DNA of 64,000 nucleotides, from contig NZ_CP097128.1 of NCBI RefSeq assembly GCF_023330685.1, positions 1,984,001-2,048,000 on the forward strand, given 5' to 3'. The position numbers were made by a program, and so were the translations under genes. The notes below the pieces were generated by a model. The model was not told the DNA's origin. It saw only the letters and a program-made list of their open reading frames with translations, and made no database searches. The DNA comes from Conexibacter sp. DBS9H8 (lineage in GTDB: Bacteria; Actinomycetota; Thermoleophilia; Solirubrobacterales; Solirubrobacteraceae). Positions 1-5,740 of this stretch are shown in pieces; within the stretch, counting starts at the first letter, position 1; each line of letters starts with the position of its first letter.

Positions 1-2
1 GC

Positions 3-200
3 TTGCTCGCCGTCCCGAAAAGTTGGGTCTACGGCGCGGCGCGAACCGGACAGCTGCCTGCGGTTCGGCTCGGCAGGTACGTCCGCTTCCGCGAGGCCAC
101 CATCGTCGAGTGGTTGGAAAAAGGGTCGAGCCCGACGGTTGCAGCCGCGGGCCCGACGGTGACATCCGGCTCGCAGGCAGGCGGTCGAGATGAAGCCTAA
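3..200 (+). CDS. Excisionase-type helix-turn-helix protein (5' end outside window)
   Basis: The reading frame is open from the first base, so the true start lies upstream. The visible part matches the MerR-like excisionase fold (HTH_17/AlpA type): a helix-turn-helix around VPKSWVYGAARTG, then the LPAVRLGRYVRF wing and an IVEWLEKG helix. Such proteins bind DNA and direct excision or control early genes of integrative elements. The tail after residue 41 is Ser/Gly/Ala-rich and probably disordered. The stop overlaps the next gene by 11 nt. The assignment to the family is solid; whether it acts as Xis for the integrase 10 kb downstream is inference. Confidence 0.75.
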   Translation: MLAVPKSWVYGAARTGQLPAVRLGRYVRFREATIVEWLEKGSSPTVAAAGPTVTSGSQAGGRDEA

Positions 201-417
201 CGGACGGAGCGGCCTCCGGGGCCGCGCGATCTTGCGAAACCCGGACTCTGGCGACGCGCTCGAGGGCGCCGTCGAGGTTGGGGGCGGGCTTCTCACCGTC
301 TACCGCCCGGTCCGCGTCGTCGGAGCAGACCGTTACCCGCTCGGCCTCGAGGCGCTGACCTGGCCGAGCCGCCGCGTTCGGTCGATCCTGTGGCAGTCGC
401 TTGAGGAGCGGACGTGA
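190..417 (+). CDS. Small hypothetical protein of the element
   Basis: This 75-residue protein of unrecognised family has a basic start, a central beta-rich stretch (EVGGGLLTVYRPVRVVG) and a C-terminal segment with aromatic and arginine residues. The ATG lies inside the 3' end of the excisionase-like gene, and the stop overlaps the GTG start of the ATPase gene by 4 nt (GTGA), so the three genes look translationally coupled. Similar short proteins often sit between xis and the replication gene in actinobacterial integrative elements, but no function can be read from this sequence. Confidence 0.55.
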   Translation: MKPNGRSGLRGRAILRNPDSGDALEGAVEVGGGLLTVYRPVRVVGADRYPLGLEALTWPSRRVRSILWQSLEERT

Positions 418-1811
418 CAGTCGAGGCTTCGGAGCGGACCTGCGCCGGCTGTGGCGCCACGATCAAGCTGGGCGTCGCGTGCGCGCGCTGCGCCGCCCAC
501 CTGGGGCGCCACGGGTGCTACCCGTCGCGTGGGGAGGCCGTGCTTGAACCGGTAGCCAGCGTCGAGCCAGACGGTAAGCCGATGCTCGCGGCGGTCGAGG
601 CGGAGCCCTGCTGGCTCGACGGCACGCCGATGGACCCGGCAGCCGAGCGCCCTGAACCTGTTCCGAGGCTGCCGGGCTGGCCGTTTCTGCCCGACGCCGG
701 CGCAGCGGTGCTGATCGTCGGGCCAAGTGGCGGGGGGAGATCCTCGCTCGTCCAAAGCTGCCTGTATGACCAAGCCGCCAAGGGGTTGCCGGCGTTGTAT
801 TTGGGCTTCGAGGTCGGTGAAGCCGAGTTTCAGGCGCGTGCGGCGGCGCTCGCCGGCATCCGCGGCGACCGCATCGACGGGGAGCTGCGAGAACGGCTTG
901 CGGTGATTCGTTACGCCGACCTAGGGGACGTGCTGGCTCGCGCGATGGCGGACCCGCGGGCATGGCGAGAAGGCATCGCCGCACGTGGCTATCGGGTGGT
1001 CGCAATCGACCCGCTGTCGGCCGTCGAGAGCGCGCTCGGCCTCGACTTTCAGTCTGGCGGCACGGACTTTCTCCGATTCTTCGACTCGCTCGTCCAGCCC
1101 TTGACGGCCGCGGGCGTCACGTGCGTTCTGCTCGACAACGTCGGCCACTCGCTCGAGGCCAAGTCGCGGGCCCGTGGGTCAAGCGCCAAGCTGGACCGAG
1201 CCGACCTGGCCTTTTCCTGCTCGACGGTGGCGTCTCCCGCTGGGCTCCGAATCAAGGCGGTCAAGGTCCGATCGACGCGGGCTGGCATCCGGCGCGACGA
1301 CGCTTGGATCTTCACCCGCGACGACCAGAAGGTCCGCGCCGAGGCCGGCGCCAGTGACGGAGGTGGCGAGGTCATCGGGTTCCGTCCGACGGGAGTCATG
1401 GAGCGGGTGAGCCGGCGCTTGGAGGAGGCCGACGGGGCACTGAGCAAGCGCACCGTGCGGTCTCTCGTCTCCGGGCGAGCGAGCGTCGTGGACCTTGCCG
1501 TGCACTGCCTCGTCAGTGACGGATTCGCGGCACGAGTGAGTGACGGATACGTGTCCCGACGACCCTTCCGTGAGGGTGACCGTGTCCCGGCCGATTCTGA
1601 GGACCGTGTCCGCGTGTCCGGGCGTGTCCCAGGCGTGTCCCGCGATGTGTCCCAAATCGCGCAGGGGGGTGTGTCCGGTGTGTCCCACCCTTTAAGAGGG
1701 GGGGACACACGGACACGCCCCCTCCCGTGCGGACGTTCGTGTGAGTGTGTTGACGGTGGGGAGGACCCCGTCGGCGGTGTGTGTCAGCGCTGCTTCGGAG
1801 CGATTCAGTGA
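414..1811 (+). CDS. RecA/RepA-like AAA ATPase, probable replication protein
   Basis: A 465-residue protein. Near the N-terminus there is a four-cysteine zinc-ribbon-like cluster (CAGC, then CARC). A RecA-fold ATPase follows, with Walker A GPSGGGRSS at about residue 101 and Walker B VVAIDPLSAVES at about 195, then a LLDNVGHS motif like those of RepA/AAA_25 helicases of plasmids and phages. A winged-helix-like segment comes after about residue 345. The final hundred residues are low complexity and their DNA is rich in GTGTCC repeats (1551-1716); a second cysteine group closes the protein. The likely role is origin binding and unwinding for the excised element, which is inference. The GTG start overlaps the previous stop (GTGA). 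Confidence 0.75.
   Translation: MTVEASERTCAGCGATIKLGVACARCAAHLGRHGCYPSRGEAVLEPVASVEPDGKPMLAAVEAEPCWLDGTPMDPAAERPEPVPRLPGWPFLPDAGAAVLIVGPSGGGRSSLVQSCLYDQAAKGLPALYLGFEVGEAEFQARAAALAGIRGDRIDGELRERLAVIRYADLGDVLARAMADPRAWREGIAARGYRVVAIDPLSAVESALGLDFQSGGTDFLRFFDSLVQPLTAAGVTCVLLDNVGHSLEAKSRARGSSAKLDRADLAFSCSTVASPAGLRIKAVKVRSTRAGIRRDDAWIFTRDDQKVRAEAGASDGGGEVIGFRPTGVMERVSRRLEEADGALSKRTVRSLVSGRASVVDLAVHCLVSDGFAARVSDGYVSRRPFREGDRVPADSEDRVRVSGRVPGVSRDVSQIAQGGVSGVSHPLRGGDTRTRPLPCGRSCECVDGGEDPVGGVCQRCFGAIQ
1551..1716. repeat. GTGTCC iteron-like array with terminal inverted copies
   Basis: The hexamer GTGTCC occurs nine times in direct orientation, starting at 1551, 1582, 1606, 1614, 1624, 1635, 1647, 1671 and 1680, and twice inverted (GGACAC) at 1703 and 1711. 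The last part, 1671-1716, is an imperfect 46-bp palindrome centred on TTTAAG. The array lies within the 3' end of the ATPase gene and encodes repeated Val-Ser residues. Spacings of 8-12 bp among the central copies fit an iteron or operator array read by one DNA face. Function is not proven. Confidence 0.6.
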
Positions 1812-1984
1812 AGCCGCCTCTCGCATCGCTCCCTCACCGGTCGGGCGACTCGCCGGTCCGGAATGTGCTCGGCGGCTGGCTCGGCCTCGAGGTCCCGCAG
1901 CCGCCACGCCAGCGGAACCGGAGCAAGGCTGCCTATCGGAAGACGAGCCGCCGGCGGCCACGGGCGGAGGTGAAGTCGTCGTGA
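1808..1984 (+). CDS. Small basic hypothetical protein
   Basis: The predicted protein has 58 residues, is rich in Pro, Arg and Lys, and has no recognised domain. Its GTG start overlaps the ATPase stop by 4 nt, and its own stop overlaps the next GTG start by 4 nt. This double overlap is the main support for it being translated; the composition alone would not justify the call. It may be a nucleic-acid-binding accessory protein, but that is a guess from charge only. Confidence 0.45.
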   Translation: MKPPLASLPHRSGDSPVRNVLGGWLGLEVPQPPRQRNRSKAAYRKTSRRRPRAEVKSS

Positions 1985-2262
1985 GCACCGACGGATGGCG
2001 GACACAGCGGACGGGCGCCGAGGTTGAGGCGCGCTGCTCACGGGCGGTCGAAGCCGGGTTCGCTGCGCAGGCGCACCGGCGCGAGAGTGAGGAACGCCGC
2101 CGGCGCCAGCTGGAGGCCGAGGAACGCTTCCGACTGCTCGAGGACGTGCTGGAGGACTACCGCCAGGCGCTCGGCCCGTTGGGCAACGGCCGGCGCAAAG
2201 ACCTTCAGCAGGTGCGACTGCTACTTGATCGCATTCACGCTCGCGGCCAGGTGTCGCGGTGA
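1981..2262 (+). CDS. Hypothetical coiled-coil protein
   Basis: A 93-residue protein. The GTG at 1981 is chosen because it overlaps the preceding stop (GTGA) and because the sequence before it is low complexity. From about residue 30 it has a continuous charged helix (RRESEERRRRQLEAEERF) followed by a second helix ending in a leucine-rich stretch, suggesting a helical hairpin or coiled coil. No family is recognised. It closes the block of coupled genes that begins with the excisionase-like protein. Confidence 0.55.
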   Translation: MSTDGWRTQRTGAEVEARCSRAVEAGFAAQAHRRESEERRRRQLEAEERFRLLEDVLEDYRQALGPLGNGRRKDLQQVRLLLDRIHARGQVSR

Positions 2263-2358
2263 AAATTGTGCGGACCGTTTACGGCCCGTTGGCACAACCG
2301 GTACTGTTCACAGCAGGTCGTGAGGCTCCGGGCAGCGAGAATCTCGGATGCCAGACCC

Positions 2359-2373
2359 GGACACACAGTGTCC
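2359..2373. promoter_or_regulatory. GGACAC-ACA-GTGTCC palindrome
   Basis: This perfect 6-bp inverted repeat with a 3-bp centre is built from the same hexamer as the array at 1551-1716. It lies in the non-coding stretch 2263-2495 upstream of the ribbon-helix-helix gene. It could be a binding site for the same protein that recognises the array (inference). Confidence 0.4.
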
Positions 2374-2407
2374 AGATTCGCCGTGCTCGAGAGAGTTCCG
2401 GCGATTC

Positions 2408-2465
2408 GTCACCCACGCATCGGCGCACCTGCCGTGGATGCACGTCGCACCGGTGCGTGGGTGAC
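2408..2465. promoter_or_regulatory. 16-bp inverted repeat upstream of the ribbon-helix-helix gene
   Basis: The arms at 2408-2423 and 2450-2465 match at 15 of 16 positions when one is reverse-complemented, with 26 bp between them. The right arm ends 30 bp before the GTG start at 2496. It could be an operator for the downstream regulator or an RNA hairpin in its leader. There is no T tract, so it is not a standard terminator. Confidence 0.45.
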
Positions 2466-2495
2466 ACACACCTTCGTCAAGACCGGGAGGTCGCA

Positions 2496-2681
2496 GTGAG
2501 TGAAGTACGAACGCGGCCGGTCGCCAGCCGGCTACCAGAGACTGACTTCGCCCGGCTTCGCCAAGCGGCAGAGCGCCACGCCTCGACGCCAAGTGCGATC
2601 GTCGCCAAGATCATCCGCGAGCGGCTCGACGGAGTGGACGCCAGCGATCAGATCGACGTGCGAGTGCCAGCGACACGGTGA
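2496..2681 (+). CDS. Ribbon-helix-helix (CopG/Arc-like) protein
   Basis: This 61-residue protein has the layout of a ribbon-helix-helix regulator: a short basic N-terminal strand (TRPVASRLPETDF), a helix (ARLRQAAERH), a turn (ASTPSAIV) and a second helix (AKIIRERLDG). The GTG at 2496 is preferred because GGGAGG lies 5 nt before it at 2485-2490. The same frame stays open back to 2259, but that upstream part does not look like protein. Such proteins usually repress their own promoter and plasmid or phage genes as dimers. Two inverted repeats just upstream are candidate operators. Confidence 0.7.
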   Translation: MSEVRTRPVASRLPETDFARLRQAAERHASTPSAIVAKIIRERLDGVDASDQIDVRVPATR

Positions 2682-2992
2682 CCTGAGACCGGGTGACGCT
2701 GACAGGTTGTGAGCGACCGACTGAGGCTACAGACCGTCACGGCGGTAGCGGAGGTCAGACGGTCGCTCGGAGTGGCTGAGAATGGCTGCTGTGAGACGAC
2801 AGACCGGGCGGGGCAGGGCTTAAGTGTCGTGAACACATGACGCCGCCCCCCGTCATTTTTTTTCTCCGCGAGCCCTTAAGCGCCGTGGAGTGGGCACGGC
2901 CACGCGGGGAGAGGGCACGGCTGCGCGGTGGAGAGGCATCCGGGAGTGGGGTGGAGAGCCACCTCGCGCAATGACGAACCGAAGGGAGGGCC
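2682..2992. other. Non-coding stretch with repeats and a terminator
   Basis: No convincing gene is present. The stretch contains the direct repeat CTTAAG-N-G-N-CGTG at 2819-2831 and 2875-2887, a terminator-like hairpin at 2837-2863, and two adjacent copies of a roughly 21-bp unit beginning GGGCACGGC at 2892-2912 and 2913-2934. It separates the replication/regulation genes from the structural genes and probably carries the promoter for the latter. Confidence 0.5.
2837..2863 (+). terminator. Rho-independent terminator-like hairpin
   Basis: A 6-bp stem (ATGACG at 2837-2842 with CGTCAT at 2851-2856) and C-rich loop are followed by eight T residues ending at 2863. It lies after the ribbon-helix-helix gene and before the structural genes. 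The stem is short but the T run is striking in such GC-rich DNA. Confidence 0.55.
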
Positions 2993-3244
2993 ATGGACTC
3001 ATGGCTTGAAGGTCTGCTCGGTCAGGCGCTCGGCGAACCGAGTTCGCTTGGGCCGGGATGGCGCGCTGAGCGCCGCGCGGACGGGTCGGTCATCCACCGA
3101 CCGGTCCTCGACGGCTTCGGGGCTGACCGCCAGGCGCTCGAGGACGTGCGGCTGGCCGAGTTGGCGCGCGCCGCGGCGTCGGTCAAGCCTCGACGGCGGT
3201 TGTTCGGTGGCGCGGCGGACCCGGATCGCTGCCCGATGCCGTAG
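2993..3244 (+). CDS. Hypothetical element protein
   Basis: A protein of 83 residues from an ATG preceded by a good ribosome-binding site (GAAGGGAGG about 5 nt upstream). The N-terminal segment WLEGLLGQALGEP is amphipathic; the middle is polar; a helix ALEDVRLAELARAAASV precedes a basic end. No family is recognised. It is the first gene after the terminator-like hairpin, so probably the first of the capsid transcription unit. It could be a small head-region or regulatory protein, but the sequence does not tell. Confidence 0.55.
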   Translation: MDSWLEGLLGQALGEPSSLGPGWRAERRADGSVIHRPVLDGFGADRQALEDVRLAELARAAASVKPRRRLFGGAADPDRCPMP

Positions 3245-3318
3245 GACCGGCCTCGGAGTGGGGTCGGATGTTGAAACGATCGTCGGCGGTCTGGCCGGCG
3301 GAGAGGAGAGCTGGACTT

Positions 3319-3489
3319 ATGCAGGATGGGTTGAACTTGGAGCAGGTCTTCGGATTGTTGGAGGCGGCCTCGACGCGCTTGGCTGACCCCGAGGGGCTCT
3401 CAGAGGGCGAGCGTGAACGCTTGGCGGAGGCCGTCGGCGGATGTTTGGTCGCCCTGGCGCTCCTCGATGCCGGGGAGCGGGTCCAGTGA
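3319..3489 (+). CDS. Small helical hypothetical protein
   Basis: The ATG at 3319 is chosen for the purine-rich GGAGAGGAGAG just upstream; an earlier in-frame start at 3268 adds an unlikely segment. The 56-residue product is almost entirely helical and acidic, with a hydrophobic segment CLVALALLDAG near the end. Its stop overlaps the GTG of the next gene by 4 nt. No family is recognised. Confidence 0.5.
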   Translation: MQDGLNLEQVFGLLEAASTRLADPEGLSEGERERLAEAVGGCLVALALLDAGERVQ

Positions 3490-4019
3490 GCGCCCAGGCG
3501 CCGCCCGTGGCCTACCGGCGCTTGCGGGCGTGCTGGATGGGCTTGCCTCCGGGGCGGCCGCTCAGCCTTGAGGCGGTTGAGCGCCACATCATCGAGGCCT
3601 GCGGGCTCCCTGCGGGCGACCACGCCACCGCGTCGGCGTTTCGCTGCGAGCTTGAGGGTGTCGGTGCGGTGCGAGTGGTCCGTGACCCGAGCGGGGCGCG
3701 GCGCTACGTGCGCGGTGAGACCTTCCCGGACTTCGAGGGGGAGCCCCAGCCGGGCAGTCAGCGTTACAACGCGCTGCTCGCCGACCGGCAGGCCGAGGAG
3801 GCCGCGCGGCGGGAGCGGCTGGAGGCGCTGAACCGGGCCAACGCGGAGCGCTTGAACGCGCCCGTCCGTGAGCTTGAGGAGCGGGCGTTGGCCCGTCAGA
3901 TCCGCGCCGTCGTCGAGGAGCTGCTCGTCGAGCGCGGGCTTATCGCAGGACCGGCTTCTGCTGGCACGTCAACGGAGGGTCCGGCCAGTGGACCCCACTA
4001 CGGAGGAGAGGCAGCATGA
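3486..4019 (+). CDS. Hypothetical protein with coiled coil, upstream of the capsid gene
   Basis: A product of 177 residues whose GTG start overlaps the preceding stop and whose stop overlaps the capsid ATG by 4 nt. The first 80 residues look like a compact domain (helix, then strands around GAVRVVRDPSGARRYVRG), possibly a winged helix. From about 95 to 155 there is a long charged coiled coil (DRQAEEAARRERLEALNR and so on). Its position directly before the major capsid gene suits a scaffold or head-assembly factor, but this is from context only. Confidence 0.55.
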   Translation: MSAQAPPVAYRRLRACWMGLPPGRPLSLEAVERHIIEACGLPAGDHATASAFRCELEGVGAVRVVRDPSGARRYVRGETFPDFEGEPQPGSQRYNALLADRQAEEAARRERLEALNRANAERLNAPVRELEERALARQIRAVVEELLVERGLIAGPASAGTSTEGPASGPHYGGEAA

Positions 4020-5683
4020 CCACATTCCAGCCCCATACCTATCAGGTCGAGGCGGCCGAGCGGGTCCGCGCGGAGGCCGCAGCCTTCGATGAGGCCCGAG
4101 CTGAGCTTCAGCGCGAAGCGATCCGGACGGGCGCTGACCGTCGCCGGGAGATCGCCGAGCTTGAGGCCAGCGCCGCGGACCTGCGCCGCCGCGCCGACTC
4201 GCTCGAGGACACCTCGGACCGGCGGCTGCTGAGCGCCCGCGGGGCGGCTGAGCTTGAGAGCGTCGCCGATGACGCCGAGTTGGTCCGCCACAAGCTGGCC
4301 GAGGTCGGCCGCGCGAGCCTCGGCCGCGCCAGTCGGGCGGTGATCGCCGCCGGCGGCGCCCGCCTGGCAGACGAGGCCTTCGAGCGGTTCGTCCGGGACG
4401 CGAGCCGCGCGGCCCGTGTCGATCGTGTGGCCCGCGAGTTGGGCGAGATCGAGGACCGCCACCGCCAGACCGCCGCCCAGGTGGTCCACGAGCCAGGCCC
4501 CTACGGCGTCGAGAGCCCGCATAGCTGGCTGATGGACCTGGCCACGACCTCCGGGCCCGGCGGGGGCGACCCGGCCGCGCAGGAGCGCCTGCTGCGTCAC
4601 GGACGCGACGTGGCCGAGGAGGTCCGCAAGGGCTCGCCCTATGGCCGTGAGGCTGAGCGGATCGTGCGCGCCCGGTCGCGGGGGGCAACCGAGGAGGAGA
4701 CCCGCAGGAAGGCCGAGGCCGAGCTGCGAACGCTGACGACGGGCGGCGGTGGCTCGTTGGCCTCGCCGGGTGCCAGTTACGGCGGCGCGTTCGTGCCACC
4801 GAGCTTCCTGCTGGACCGCTGGGCGCGTTATCGGTCGCCGTTCGCCAGCTTCGTGTCACAGCTCGATGACAGCGTGCCGCTGCCCGAGTGGGGCGAGAGT
4901 GTCATCATCCCGCAGGTCACCGCCTCGACGGATGTGGCCCTCCAGGTCGAAGCGGGCCCGGTCGCTGAGACCGACCCGAGCACAACCTACTTGAGCTATC
5001 CGGTGGGTAACTTCAGCGGCCAGCTCACCGTGTCACAGCAGCTGCTCGACCGGATCGGGCCGACTGTCAGTGCCGATGACGTGCTGTGGCGACAGCTCAA
5101 CCGCCAGTTGGCAGCCGCGGTCGATGCCGCAGCGATCAATCAGGCACTCGCCGGCGCGCAGGTGGTGACGAACTCGGGCACGTTCGCGCTGACACTCTCA
5201 GACGGCGTGGGCGGCCTGCTGGGCGACATTCGCTCAGCCAAGCGCCTCTTGACGAACACGCCGGGGGTGCGGCTGCGCGGCACGCACCTGTTCGCTCCGG
5301 ACGACCTGATCGACTTCATCGCCGCATGGGCGGACGGTCAGGGCCGGCCGATCTTCTCGCCGTCCTTTGATGACAACCGGCTGCCGATCCGCTCTGATGG
5401 TGACGGGCGCGCGGAGGGTTACTCGGGGTACGTGCTGGGCGGGTTGGCGTTGTTTGGTGACTCCAACATGCCCGAGTCGAGCGGCAACGCACAGATCCTT
5501 GTGTGCCGCCCTGACACGATCTTGCAGCTTCAGTCACCGCCGACCCCATACGTGCTCCCGCAGACGGGTGCCGGTTCCCTCGAGGCGACCGTCGGGTTGC
5601 GGCAGTACTGCGCGACGGTGCCACGGTATCCGGCGGGTGTCAGTGTCATCAGCGGGTCGGCGTATGCGAGCTCGCAGTTCTGA
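4016..5683 (+). CDS. HK97-type phage major capsid protein with long N-terminal extension
   Basis: Predicted length 555 residues. From about residue 245 the sequence is typical of the HK97-fold capsid family: a FVPPSFLLDRW entry, an E-loop-like region, the WGESVIIPQVT strand, the YLSYPVGNFSGQLTVSQQLLDR stretch in two parts, and a C-terminal VGLRQYCATVPRYPAGVSV ending. The first 240 residues are highly charged helices and coiled coil, longer than the usual roughly 100-residue delta/scaffold domain and probably acting as built-in scaffold. No prohead protease gene is seen to remove it. The ATG overlaps the previous stop (ATGA). Confidence 0.8.
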   Translation: MTTFQPHTYQVEAAERVRAEAAAFDEARAELQREAIRTGADRRREIAELEASAADLRRRADSLEDTSDRRLLSARGAAELESVADDAELVRHKLAEVGRASLGRASRAVIAAGGARLADEAFERFVRDASRAARVDRVARELGEIEDRHRQTAAQVVHEPGPYGVESPHSWLMDLATTSGPGGGDPAAQERLLRHGRDVAEEVRKGSPYGREAERIVRARSRGATEEETRRKAEAELRTLTTGGGGSLASPGASYGGAFVPPSFLLDRWARYRSPFASFVSQLDDSVPLPEWGESVIIPQVTASTDVALQVEAGPVAETDPSTTYLSYPVGNFSGQLTVSQQLLDRIGPTVSADDVLWRQLNRQLAAAVDAAAINQALAGAQVVTNSGTFALTLSDGVGGLLGDIRSAKRLLTNTPGVRLRGTHLFAPDDLIDFIAAWADGQGRPIFSPSFDDNRLPIRSDGDGRAEGYSGYVLGGLALFGDSNMPESSGNAQILVCRPDTILQLQSPPTPYVLPQTGAGSLEATVGLRQYCATVPRYPAGVSVISGSAYASSQF

Positions 5684-5740
5684 CCGGGCGCCGGGGTGGC
5701 GTTGTGTCACCCCGGCCTCCCGGCGGGTGGTGAGTGACCG

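Noticed and set aside
1551-1716. CRISPR or transposon ends for the GTGTCC array
   Set aside because: Units are 6 bp at irregular distance, without spacers of one length and without a transposase gene.
2259-2495. Longer version of the ribbon-helix-helix gene starting at the GTGA overlap
   Set aside because: The extra 79 codons do not look like protein, contain two palindromes, and a good ribosome site precedes the later GTG at 2496.
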